A model generated the notes under the pieces. That model was not told the DNA's origin and did not search any database. It saw only the letters and a list, made by a program, of their open reading frames with translations. Shown here one piece after another: positions 12,053 to 23,973 of a stretch of 64,000 nt of DNA. This DNA comes from Pyrenopolyporus hunteri. Lineage: Eukaryota; Ascomycota; Sordariomycetes; Xylariales; Hypoxylaceae. Every line of letters begins with the position of its first letter. Within the stretch, counting starts at the first letter, position 1. The position numbers and the translations under genes are program-made. The DNA is taken from positions 1,426,001-1,490,000 of the forward strand of contig CADCXC010000009.1 in the NCBI GenBank assembly GCA_902806595.1, written 5' to 3'.

Positions 12053-15000
12053 ATGTCAAATAGTGGAGGTACACTGACTCTACCTTCCCCAACTCACCCG
12101 CATAACCACCATGTGGATGTACAAGCGGGTCTTCGATCATTGAGAAGGTCTCTTTCGCGCTCCCCCTCCAAATTCTCTCTCATGCGAACCGCTTCTCAGA
12201 GCAGCTCTGAGCCAGGTTCCTCCCCCTCATCTCCATCACTCAGGCGCGTCCAGTCCCAATATTTCGGACACAACCCCTCCATCAACTCGCCTTCCGGCAA
12301 CCAGCCGCATACTCAATCGCCTTTGGCCACTCCATTCAGGCCAAATGTGAAATTATCTTTGCGATCTGCGAAATCGACAAAGAGCCCCGCGTCAACTTCC
12401 TCAAACAAAGCTATTTCGCGACATCGCACATCCCCCAGAAGCCCGTCTAGAAGGGTTTTGAGCCAGGCCTCGGCCTCTGGCAATTCCGTTCCTTCCCCAA
12501 CCTCAACCTCTTCATTCGAATCGTCGCCTCCAGGGCAGGAAAACGTAAACATATTCTGCACCCGCAACCAAGCACCGCGTAAGGCGACCGAGAAGGCCGC
12601 CAATCGACACAGCATGCACCTTGACATGTCGGGCTCTTCGTCCCAACTGGGCATTTCCCGGTTTGGCGACGCGAGCGGCGGCAGCACCACCACCACTACT
12701 ACTATGACTTCTGTCGTAAGCCCACTCAAGCGAAGCGACGCGACCATGAATCTCGACCAACCTCTTTCGGGGAGCCCGAAGCCGAAGCGCCGTAGTTACG
12801 GCCCTGCGAGCTTGGGTATGGATTTTAATGTGTATGATCATGGTCCGAGCTCACCAACCTCGGATCCTCAAGAGGACTCGGCTCGTGAATACGACTGGAC
12901 CGGCTCTACCTCTACCAATGTTCCCGAGTCGCTCGCATCATTGGCATCCCACGCGGTTATGCGTAGAACCGGATCTCTTCGGAAATCTACTCTCCAGCAG
13001 CGCGAGCGAACATCATGGGGCAAACGCCATGGCGCTCAGCAGCTATCCCAGAACTCCGGCGAATCGCCTACCCCTCCGCAACGGGAGCGAACGTCGTGGG
13101 GAAGACGGGCTGCCGCATCGCAGCTAGCACAGGCTCAAAATGAGGCCGCCACACCTAACGGGAAGAATCGGCCGCGGCTGTCGCTCGATCATTTCATGCC
13201 TCCGCCGCCGCGAGAAAGTCCGTTCAATGCGCCTACTCCGCTCCCGAATCCGTCGGCGCATTTACTTAATCAACAAACCCATCAGCCGCACCCACTGTCC
13301 CGCACCATTACCACCTCATCTTCCAATTCGAGTCAAGCAAATGACTCACCGACGCACTTCCCAGCCACGCTCGCTGAGAAGTCGAGGGCGCCGATGAACT
13401 TTTCGAAGAGCCTGCCTATTGGTTCCGTTCGCCCCCAAGCCGAGAAACCCGGCAACGGTGTGGCGAGCGTTTCCACACCCGACTACAAGCACGTGAAGCC
13501 GTATGAGGGAGCCTTCGCATCTACCGGCTTGGTGTCGAAAATGAATCGCAACCCAGAGCTGGCCCCTTCAGGCAGCGGCTATGGAGCTGTTCCTGACACG
13601 CCCTGCAAGAAGCCCCCTAGTGGGTTTGCTACTTATCCGCCTCCCCCCCTGACAGGTAATGCCAAGGCCAGGGGTAGGCATATACGACACACGTTTGGTA
13701 TTCCGTCTACTCCCTTCGAGCTTGCGACTCCGAACCGATCCGCAAATCTATTCGGTGAACAGTCGCGACCTATCCTCTTCGGCGGATTTTCGAGCCATTC
13801 TCGAAAGGGAAGTTTACTCAGCTTGTATAGTGACGATGGGAGAAGCCCCTTACGATTGAACGGTGGTAGTGAGTCCAGTAACGATGGGGACCTACCGCCG
13901 ACGCCTACGAAGCAGCAGACTGCGCCGCGAAGCAATGGCAGATTAACTCTTCTATCAAACGAAAGCCCTACGGCCAACCGACGCCTGCCTCCTCCCATGT
14001 CCGCGCTTCGAACCAGCACCCCCCTCCAGCGTGATCCAGCCGCTAGTTGTAAGTACGGCCTATCGCAGCGATCCTACAATGAGAGCGAAGGTAGAGACGA
14101 TGCCACCGCTCCCGGTGCTGCATTCGACTCTCTGTCCCCTGTCATTCAGGAAACATCCCCTAGCATCCGTCCTTCTTTACCATCATTTGGTCAATCTCGG
14201 GCTAAGCGCGGTTCGTATTCTTCGCCCACGCCGCTCGAGACTAACTCCATGACCACCCAAGTCAACTCATCTGCAAAAGCTCAATTTACTAAGCATTATC
14301 CCGTTGCAGCGAGTCCGTTGGAACGACTGGAATTCGCAGAGAAAGCCTCTCCCCGAACTCCGCAGGCGAACATAGTGCCGCCTGACGCAAGCCGCCTATC
14401 CATCTCCAACAACGCAACTGACGGCTTCCTATTCCCTGGAACTGGTGACCGAAATTCGTCTTTCACACCTGCAACTCCGACGACACGACATGAGAGCGCA
14501 CCGGTATTTCTGGAACGACGGGCTATTACCCCTATTAATGGTATGCCCTCTCACGACTTGGATGAGGGGCTCATGTCGCGTTTCGGCAAAGTTGAATTCG
14601 TCGGCAAGGGCGAGTTTTCAAAAGTATATAAAGTCACCGAGGTTTCTCAGCCTGTAAAGATGCCTCATCAAGGTTTCTTTAGCACCCCCACCCATCGATC
14701 GCCTTCTTCTCCATCGCCCGCTAAGGTCTACGCGGTCAAGAAGCTCACTCTTCCGATCCAAGGCAATAAAGATAGAGCTCTTCGATCCCGTGAGGTATCC
14801 GTATTAGAAAAACTGAGAGGATGCGACCATGTTTTGCAGCTCGTCAATAGTTGGGAAGATAACGGCTGCCTCTATATTCAGACTGAGTACTGCGAAGAGG
14901 GCAGCCTTGATGCCTTCTTGGGTTTTGTCGGCCTGAAGGGTCGGCTTGACGACTTTAGAATCTGGAAGATTATGCTCGAAATCGGCAAGGTACGTATTCG

Positions 15001-15771
15001 AAAAATAACAACGTGATGCTTACAGAGAGGTACTAATCAATATATTAGGGGTTACAACATATCCACCAGGCCGGTTTCGTCCACCTAGATTTGAAGCCTG
15101 CCAACATCTTTATTAACTTTGAAGGCACCTTGAAAATAGGAGATTTCGGATTGACGATGTTGCCAACGGAGAAGGGACCCGATGTGGAAGGAGACCGCGA
15201 GTACTTGGCACCTGAGGCTCTTCGAGGAGAGATCTGTCAAGCTACTGACGTCTTCTCTTTTGGTCTGATCATGTTGGAGATTTCGGCCAACGTAAAGCTT
15301 CCGGAAAATGGGACGACTTGGGCCGGGCTGAGAGAAGGCGACTTCTCCGAAATTCCAACACTTACCCAAGGCACAGCGGTGATTCCTCGAGACGCTACCG
15401 GAATGCCTATCGACGATAGCGACCGCGGCGCTGGCCTATTTGCGGATGACCACGCCCCTCGCCGAAACTATAACTTCCGGACCCGACAGTCGGCGGACAT
15501 ATTCGGTCTGGGTCGGAAGAGCGAGCTACAGCACCCGCCCGACTTTATGAAGGATCCCGAACACCCTAATTCTCTCGATATTGTTGTTAAATCGATGCTC
15601 TCGCCGGATCCTGTGGTTCGTCCTACGGTCTTCCAGCTGCTTTGTTTAGAAGCGTCGGAATGGGTCGCATCTCGTCATCGCGCGGCCGCGACGGTCTTTG
15701 AGGGTAACTGGGGCCCCGCCGATGAGGTTGCGGCGCCTATCTCTCTAGACACAGAGATGACCGACGTCTAA
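12053..15771 (+). CDS. wee1: Wee1-family mitotic inhibitor kinase
   Basis: Exons 12053-14989 and 15049-15771 encode 1219 residues. The intron has a GTACGT donor, a TACTAATC branch site and an ATATTAG acceptor, and the join is in phase (LEIGK-GLQHIHQAG). The first ATG of the frame is at 12053. The first 840 residues are low-complexity, Ser/Pro-rich, with many SP/TP sites suited to CDK control. The kinase domain starts near residue 842 with GKGEFSKV, has the ATP-binding lysine in YAVKKL (after an insertion of about 30 residues), the catalytic loop HLDLKPANI near 991, DFG near 1010 and EGDREYLAPE near 1027. HxD with L or M, and EGDREY, are hallmarks of Wee1/Swe1. Wee1 phosphorylates the inhibitory tyrosine of Cdk1 in the nucleus and delays mitosis. 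The A. nidulans counterpart is AnkA. Confidence 0.95.
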
Positions 15772-16710
15772 GATCTTTGCTCGAGTCGATCAACTTTCTT
15801 TATGGGATTATCCATCGAATCTTGCTCGATCTGGCATAGAAACTGGATATGGCGTGGCATTCAAGACAAGTATGGGTGGTGTTGGGCTGCCTTGTGTGTA
15901 TCGGCCAATTTGGCTGAATATATCGAGGTTATCGCGGTGTTCTGCTGGGTTTGGGCCTGGCGTATCTGGAGCACAACTGGAGATGGTTGGCGTGCTTTAA
16001 ATTTGGCATCTTGAATGATGCACAATTTGGTTCTATACAGGAACCATAATCACGATTGAACGTTTTTACCATACCGGCCTCGGAGAATACTGTGACGTTT
16101 TGTCCGTCCTTGGTCTTTGGTACCGGCGTTCTTGCATCGGGGCGGCGTATTGTCGCAACCTTGATATCCGGTCGAGGATTCCTTTTGGTCACTCTAGACT
16201 ATAACCTATGGGATATTTTCCCTTTCCAATCGACTACAACTTGAAGGGTGATATGTCGGGGTGCCATAGTCGGATTTCCAGACCGCGGCGCGTTTGTACG
16301 ATGGCGATCTCTTCTTTTCTTTTCGGTGGGAGGGGGTACTTTTTAACCGGGTTCGCGATGGGCGGCCGTTCTTTTTTTTTCTTTTGTCTTCTACTTCAAG
16401 TTAAACAACGGAATGGAAATGGAAAACGGCGGCCGTAACGACGGGCATCCGAGGCGTCTTTTCTAGACGGGCATCGCAAACCAATGTACATATAGAACGG
16501 AAAAAATTGCCTAGAGAGATCACCCTCAGAGTACAGGATCGTCATCTCAGCAGGACAGGAATGGTCGGACGTCCTCGGTTTTACGAAACCAGTATGAATG
16601 ACGATATGCTATGATTTTGCTCATCATGCTATCTTGTTCTCTCCTTCGTTTCGATGGTGATACGTGATTCGGTGCGATGCGTTTTTATGACTTTTTATGT
16701 TCTTCTGTTA

Positions 16711-16740
16711 TGGCGGTGGTGGTGGTGGTGGTGACGGTGG
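16711..16740. repeat. GGT trinucleotide microsatellite
   Basis: About nine GGT units with small interruptions, downstream of wee1. Confidence 0.85.
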
Positions 16741-17084
16741 TTTTTTCTCGTCTTGCGTTCGTGTGTTTACTCGTTTACGAGTAGTTGTTTTTTTTACAAT
16801 GCTAAACTTTGCGTTTGCCGTCCTTACTAATGGAACCAACGGATTACCTACCTAGGTACCTACCTTGCGGAGACCGCGAGGATAATACCTACGTACCTAG
16901 ATGAGTCGTAAATATTCCACCGCGCACTTGGGCCACACGGGGATAACCCCTGCTTCCTTTTGGTGCCTACCTAGTAGGTACCTAGGTAGGTAGGTGGTTG
17001 CGTACGTACGTACGTAGTAGGGTCGCGCACATGTCTAGTGCTCTGGCGACAAACAGTATCAGGAGCGGCGCGAGACAAACTTCT

Positions 17085-17121
17085 TAGCCGTAGCCGTAGT
17101 CGTAGTCGTAGTCGTAGTCGT
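17085..17121. repeat. GTAGTC/GTAGCC hexamer array
   Basis: About six units of a GTAGYC hexamer in the spacer between wee1 and GCP3. Confidence 0.85.
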
Positions 17122-17681
17122 TATACGGTAATCGGGTATGTAATATGCGGTCTTATCAATAAATATGTAGATACCCACCTACGCAGGTAATTGTAGTTGT
17201 TTACGATCGTCAGAGCCGCCGTAGTGTATATTTGGAACCGCCCTATGGTCTCAAAGTATGCCCTTAGAATACCTACCTAGGTAGGTAGGTAGGTATGTTG
17301 CCAAGACTCTTCGTCATTAAATGTACCATCGTAACATCGTGGATAAAGCTAACAACATCAAGGTATTAACCCGTCCTTTTGGATATGTAGGTATGTATGT
17401 GCCATCAATGCTAGCCATAAGGCGGCTGCTTAGGCTTCTCTCGTCTCGTCCATACATGTGTAGCTCGTCCCAAATATGTTGTTTGTTTGCCCCGACCGCG
17501 TTCCGTATGGTATAGGTTGGTAAAGGGGTGTGTTTTTACTTAGGGCATATCGTCTTGTATGATCCGAGGTAAAGTAAACACAGCCAACTATTCGAGGTCC
17601 CTAACATCATGTAGCTATCGGGTCCCTCACCCGCCATCGAATAAATTAGGTACCTAAGCATGCCATCAAGCGTCAATCCCT

Positions 17682-20563
17682 TCAATTTTTAGCCACCTTC
17701 CTAGCCCTGCCCTCATTCTCCGTATCCCCGCCGCTAGCCGCACCCCCAGCAGCAGCAGCGCTCTTCGCCGAAGCCGCCGCGCTAGCTGCGCTAGGGGTAC
17801 TCTTCAGCTTTCTACGCACGGGCTGATAGACGTCGTTGAAATTCATCGCGACGCCGAGGAAGCGGAGGTCGACGTCGGGCTGGGAGGCGAGGTCGCCGAG
17901 GAGGATCTGGAGCTTATTCCGGAAGCGGTCGCCGAGGTGGCGCAGGCGCTCTCGGAGCGCCGGGAACTCGCTGTGCGGGCCGCCCGGGATATCGTCCTCG
18001 GACGGCTGCGGGGCGGGGGGAGCGCTGTGGCGGAGGTCCGCTTCCTGCCGCTGCATGAAGTCCGACACCGACCACGAGTACAGCCCGTCGACGCAGTCGC
18101 GGTACGCGAGCATCGTGCGCAGGAGCTCGCCTAGCTGGATCATGTAGCTGTTGTCGTCGTCCTCGTTGTTGGTGGCGGCGCCGGCGCCGCTAGTATTCGC
18201 TGCGGCGGAGTTGACGAAGCGGCGGCGGCGGGCGCCGAGGAGGCCCTTATGCGTGATGGAGTTCAGGTATGTGCTGTGGGCGGTGATCACGTCGTCGAGG
18301 GTGGCGTCCTCCTTGCGCAATTTTTCCTGGAGCTCTGTCCAAGAGCTCTCGATGACCTCGAAGAGGATGTAGTACTGGAGCTGGCCGACGAAATGGACCA
18401 TCTCGGCAAGGAAGCCGCGGGTAGTTTTCCAGGACTGGCGGACGGCGGGATAATGGGTCTGCAGGACGCCGCGGGAGCCGGTGGTTACTTTGCGCCAGGT
18501 GGACGAGAGGGCGAACTCGACACGCTTGATGCGCCAGAGGAAGTTAAATACCTTAAGGTACTGCCGGTTGCCCCAGTCGGAGACCACAACGTCCACTGGC
18601 GCGTCGATCTTGTACTCGAGCGTGAAACAGTCCCAGCCGATGTCACCGTGAGAGAGTTGCAACATGCGCGCATCGAGGCGGCGCAAAACCTCGGGGGAAT
18701 CGTACTGCGCATTGGACCCGCGGATGGCGTGTTCTAACTGCGCCGTCAGCGTGTGTCTATACTGGGCGCCGGCCGGGCGGTCGAGATTGGCGGCTAATGA
18801 CTCCATCAGTAGGGCGATAAAGTCGCCTTGTCCGAGAAGGATGTAGCTCTTGAGAGCCTGGAGATGCTCGAAGAGGTGGAATTTGTTAGTCATGAGATGT
18901 AGTAGCCGACGCATTGTGGTTTTATACGCTTTATCAATCCAGGTTTCTAGGGTAGCGGTGTCGCCGTAGCGGAGCTCCCTAGATGACTCTTTGGAGTACG
19001 ATTCGACCCATTGAGCATCGCCGCAGCTATGGCGGATGAAGTTGAGAGACTTGCCGATTAGGAAGACCTTCTCGGAGAATTCGCTGGTGATAATGGAAGG
19101 GACCATATCTGCTGCTAATACGTATTTATCCTCCCAGACATTGATAGACCCCGACTTGCCCTTAGGCATAGCCTCTACAGACTGCTCTTGCACAAAGAAC
19201 TCGAGATAGGGGTCCGAGAGTTCCCCGTCGTATGTCCACTGCCGTAATATACCGTAAAAGGGACGAGTAATTGGCGTAAGGAGACGTTCAGCAAATGCGC
19301 CCACTATTGGATCGCCGTGTGACGAGGAGAAGGAATGAATTAGGGAGATAAGCTGACCCCCCTTTTTACTCTGCGACTCTTCTGCAATCACGCTCATGAG
19401 CCGTAGGCCCATAGTCGCTTCACGTGTCCACACGACACAGCGCTTCAAAGTCACACCTGCTTTTCCTATGCCACTTCGCGGAGCATTCTCATCTATAGTA
19501 GACAGGGCACGTCGGATTTGGCCTTCTAATGTTGCGACGAGAGTCAGGTACGAGCGCAGCTCGTTGCTTATAGCGGCGCGAAGACTTTGGCCTAGAAGGC
19601 CGTTTGCAGGCGTCTTAATAAAGTCTTCCAGAGTGCGGTAGAGAAGTGAAGGCTCAGCAAGCGTATGGAGAAGGCCGATTAGGGGCGGGGGGAGAGTGGC
19701 GGGTAGCTTTAGGGAGTAATCCTTGCCGAATGGGAGAGTGGCCGAGGAAAGGCCCTGGAGAGTGTATGGAAGATCTCGGAGAAGAGCGGGTTCTGATGGT
19801 TCTATGTCGCAATAATTATCGGCCAATAGCTTAGACTTGATGGTAACATCCCTCTTGGGCGGGCCCGGAGTCTCGTCCCTAGCTTCCCTGGCATGTTTAT
19901 ACTCACTAACCGTCGAAGGCCGCCTAGACTCTCCGCCGACTGGCTTCGTATCTTTGGGATTCTTAAGCACATCCCGCAGCTGGGTAGGATGGTATTCGTC
20001 GGGGATTTGTTCACGCCTGTACGCCTCGGAACTTTCTTGGTTAGAAGGACCGCTTGAACCGAACTCTTCTCGTTCCTCTTGTCTCCTCAGCCTAGCCTGT
20101 TCCTGCTGGAATTCGGCAAAGGCAACGGGATCGGGCTCGCTTGGGTCGGGAGAGTCTGCTAATTGGTAGAGGAGATACAGCATGGCCCATTTCTGGTTGA
20201 GCACGGGTAGCGCTAGCAGTCTCGAGTAAAGATTGGAGTAGCGCAAGGCCTGGCTCGGGTTCGTTTGGACCAGCCTTCGTCTGATGAGTTCGGAGGCATG
20301 GTTCTGGTCGGCCAAGGGAGGCGGTCGGGGTCTAGCAAGCACAATGTTAGTCGATAATACGCATTGAGCTATGTCTACTATGATTAATTGGTAGGCAGGT
20401 AGTCTTACTCGTTCAATTGCTGCTTAATCTCGTCGAAGAACAAGTCATGTCTCTGCTGCGCTTCCTCGTCGCTTAGGCGAGGATCGTCTGGTATTAGTTG
20501 GGAAATCAGGCGGTTGATGCTAAGATCAACGCGCTTGTTCTGGTCCTGATTTGGCCTAGACAT
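17682..20563 (-). CDS. GCP3: gamma-tubulin complex component 3 (Spc98/Alp6)
   Basis: Two exons on the minus strand, 20563-20409 and 20331-17682, give 934 residues. The short first exon was recovered by finding ATG at 20563 and a GTAAGA donor; the join (QQLNE-PRPPPLADQ) is in phase. Residues from about 235 on match the Spc97/Spc98 (GCP) family: LPYTLQGLSSATLPFG, LLHTLAEPSLLYRTLEDF, KRCVVWTREATMGLRLM and FSEKVFLIGKSLNFIR. The C-terminal half has the GCP gamma-tubulin-binding domain, ending with FNDVYQPVRRKL, typical of GCP3 rather than GCP2. The protein builds the gamma-tubulin small complex and nucleates microtubules at the spindle pole body. The tail after residue 890 is Ala-rich and basic. 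Convergent with wee1. Confidence 0.93.
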
Positions 20564-21469
20564 TGTGTCATTTTGAAGTGGTTTTTGCGAAGCTCAAGCA
20601 TATAGATCCAGCCTCGAGTATGGACATGGAATATTTTAGGTGTAATATTGTAGAATGTAATGATATATGCGTAGAGGTAGAGTTAGGTACATATCAAAAT
20701 CCGACGCGACGCGACGAGAAGAGAACGGACTCTACGTCAAAATCAACTAAGGTCGGCCTCTACAGGTACCTACCTAGGTACCTATATATGGAGATTCAGG
20801 TGTAGTGGTGGAGGGGCTGAAAGAAGGTTTTAGGCCACAAGGGCCAGTGAGATACGCTGCTAGCTGGCTAACGGACCTCAACTAAACCTATTCAACAGGC
20901 GTGGGCGCAACAAAGTCACCGGTACATCAAAGAGCCACTAAAGAAATGCTTAATCACCACCACCACAAGGTACAAGCTACATCAGAGTCTCCCCCGGGTG
21001 AGCCCCACATTCACCCCGGAACCCCAATCAAAAACGTCGGTCTCTGCGAGTTGCACCACTCGACAACGCTTTCGCTTTTCCAACCAGGACGACATCCAAC
21101 ACCTCCCGCCTTAATGGCTAACAAAAAGGCGACGCATTTTCCATCAATTATCATCGTCTTAGGTGTCCTTTCTCATCATTTTGAACCTGGCAGTTGGATC
21201 GCATTAGATTACTGCACTCGATGACCGGGTTTTAAACCCTTTTTCGAGCTGCGCAGTGCTCAAAGCTCGAGCGCGCCGTCTCGCGCATAACTCACCCAAC
21301 ATCGCGCCTCATCGTATCACCGCCGACTATCAACTTTAATATTTTCCAAATTCAGCACCCAGATTCGATAAGTCACCGCGGCGCCCGCACCGAGCGCACA
21401 ACACACGCAGCACACACAACACCCACCTTAAAGCACCCCCAAAATCTCGACATCCTTCAACCCTCTAAT
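20564..21469. other. divergent promoter region, GCP3 / HFI1
   Basis: A 0.9-kb head-to-head spacer. It contains a palindromic TACCTACCTAGGTACCTA run at 20767-20784. The 200 bases before the HFI1 ATG are rich in CACA and C-rich tracts, typical of fungal leaders. The open frame at 20901-21224 has no protein-like features. Confidence 0.55.
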
Positions 21470-22983
21470 ATGCCCGACATAGATCCCGCGGCCTTGAGCC
21501 GCCCTTCTGTCAGCCTCTCCACTCCGACTCTTAAATCAATAACGGTTTCCGCACCCACCACCCAAAAAGTCACCAAAACTAGCCAAATCATCCCCGCCCG
21601 CATCGATCTCGAACCTCTATACACAGCCCTAAAATCTGCCATTGGTAACGAACAATGGAACACGTACAAAGAATCCACCACCCAGTTTATACTAGGTTCG
21701 TCTTTGTTTGGGTTGCCCCTTCGTCTGCATAAATCTTACGTCTTACACGCATTTCACAGGGCGCTTGAATCAAGCAGAGTATTCGGAACGTATCGACCCT
21801 ATACTATTCTCTCCCAATGGCGACAAAAGCCACCTCCATAACCAGCTTCTCGCTGCTATTTACGGAAACCTCACAAGGGAAATGCCAGATCAGGGGGTTG
21901 CGCCCTGGGTTTCTGCAAATGATAAACCTGCCACCAATGTTGGCGCTAAGCCCGTCACTGGTGATGCGGCCGAACGAAGGCTGAAGGGGGAAGTCATGCA
22001 GCTTCCGAGCCGCGATAGGCGACGCATTAAGGAGCTGGCCCTGAATGACGTGGGTGGAACCTCTATAATGCGCTGGTGGTTCATGACGGCTAATAGATTG
22101 CATAGTTTGACCCCTTTGACGCTATGGCAAATGCGTTCTCGGAACACCATCGAAGCAGACCCACCACACGCGCTCCAGACCTACCGCAAAGCGCCAACGA
22201 GCTGAATAAAATGAGTAAGTGTGCTTCCTCATCCCATAGCTAAGTTTGGTGCTAATTAAGATAGACTGGGACCTCGAGATTCGCAAGCGGTTCGCTCAAC
22301 CTTTAGCTGTGGAGTCGGGCGAGTTCCCCGACACAGCGAGCATTGAGTCGAGAATGGTGCCTATCTGCTATGAAGCGGGGCTGGTGAGCCGTGCTGCCCC
22401 GGATGCTGCCCAGTTCATGACCGTTGCCGCCGAAACTTTTATCAAGGAGTTTCTCTCAACAGTATTTAGCAGGACGAGAAGCAACGGCCCTGGCGATTCC
22501 GGGAGCGCTGGGTTCGGTTCGGGGACTAGCTGGATTCAAACCCACAAGTACCGCCGCCAACTAAGACGAGAAGAAGAGGCCTTTGCTCGAGGAGAACTAT
22601 CGCGGGATAAGAGCGGTCTCCTGCCTATCGAAGCAAAAGCTGCTAGCGAGAGACCCCCGCTAAGTATGGCCGATCTGCGGCTTGCTCTTGAAATAGGTGA
22701 CTGCGGCATAAGTTCGTTCCCTATTATCAAGAAGTCAGCCATCTACAACTATAGGGATGGCGAGCTCGAGAATTACAACAACTATACTTGGCTCCACGGC
22801 GAAAAGCCAAGAGACCACGGAGACACTGGCGTCAACGGTGACAGCGCCAACGTTCCCACGAATGGAAGCTCTTACCCGGAGCCGATGGATATTGATGAAG
22901 AACCAATGCCATGGGAGGGCGCAGGCAACGAGGATGTATCGATGCTCGATAGCGTTCTAGACTCTTGTCTCGCAGCTTCTTAG
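21470..22983 (+). CDS. HFI1: SAGA complex subunit Hfi1/Ada1
   Basis: Four exons (21470-21695, 21760-22049, 22106-22214, 22265-22983) give 447 residues. The introns were placed from donors GTTCGT, GTGGGT and GTAAGT and from family continuity: [35 protein letters not shown] and [17 protein letters not shown]. The third acceptor is GATAG at 22260-22264; the AAG four bases upstream would break the frame. Residues about 50-130 carry the conserved ADA1 block ([34 protein letters not shown]), and the [12 protein letters not shown] segment with the following helices fits the histone-fold part that pairs with Taf12. Hfi1 is a core structural subunit of the SAGA histone acetyltransferase coactivator in the nucleus. 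The C-terminus is acidic. Confidence 0.92.
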
Positions 22984-23973
22984 GAAGGGGAAGAGGGACC
23001 AGAGTCGCACTCGACGCGAGAGTCTTAACGAAGAGCATCTATGGCCTATCATTCTCCGCCTAGGCCCCCGGCGCATATAACGTGTGGTGTAGGAAACACC
23101 CCATTACGGCTACCCATATCACACTATGAGCGAGGATTTATTCTCTTGGAAGTGGCGCACTTACGTCATTTTGGTCATCTACTCGCCTAAGACAGAGGAG
23201 TTCTGCATTTGCATTGGAATCAAGGCGTTGGTCTCGGATCGCATGTCCCGGGTTGTGTACTAATAGTGAAAATTACGGTGTGAGAGGGGATGGGTTGTCG
23301 GCGTTGCGTTACGTTCCGGTGGATATGTACATCTATTCCAGCGATACCCCCTACGCTATTTATTGCGCGATTGTAAGAAACCGTGTTGGAGTTGCTTTTT
23401 TGGTGGATGTCTTTAGGTACCTTAGGCAGGTATACAGATAATTGAAGGCCGCATCTCGGCCTGTATAAAAGCATACAACGAGAGCTCGACATAGGTACTT
23501 AAGTACCTACCACCTAGGTACCCAGGGACGGAGAGGGAAAGCAGAAGCAGGTCGGATGTGACATGAATTCATAAGTTCCGTAATAGGTACTGAGGGCATT
23601 AACATCATTACGTACATGCGTTACGTAATTATGCTGTTATGCAACAACTAGGGTTCAAATATCGCGGGCAGCTCCTTGGCGCTTCCATAGTATCATAAAT
23701 AACCCCCATAAATACTCGGATTGCTGCATATAAACTGGTCGTGAATCCCGACGCGAAAACGCGTCTCACCAAAGCGCGTTACAGGGGGGGCAGCTACAGT
23801 ATGAAAGCAATTAAATGTTTCCCAACCCCCACTTACACTTACACCTTTTCAACTTACAAACACGAATTGTACGGTGAATCTCTCGTAATAATACAATTTC
23901 TCATATATGATGTCTACTTGAGATTATTTTAGAGCCAATTGCATTTTTCAGCCATCAAGTATTAGCAGCTTAA
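22984..23973. other. intergenic spacer HFI1 / MRC1
   Basis: A 1-kb spacer with a TACTTAAGTACCTACC palindromic cluster at 23492-23521 and AT-rich sequence ahead of the MRC1 start. No gene seen. Confidence 0.55.

Larger units (their letters stand above)
15772..17681. other. intergenic between convergent wee1 and GCP3
   Basis: A 1.9-kb spacer holding the 3' flanks of two convergent genes. It carries a GGT microsatellite (16711-16740), a GTAGTC-type hexamer array (17085-17121) and four runs of the TACCTAGGTA palindrome (16845-16866, about 16890, 16965-16996, 17270-17296). No gene seen. Confidence 0.6.
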
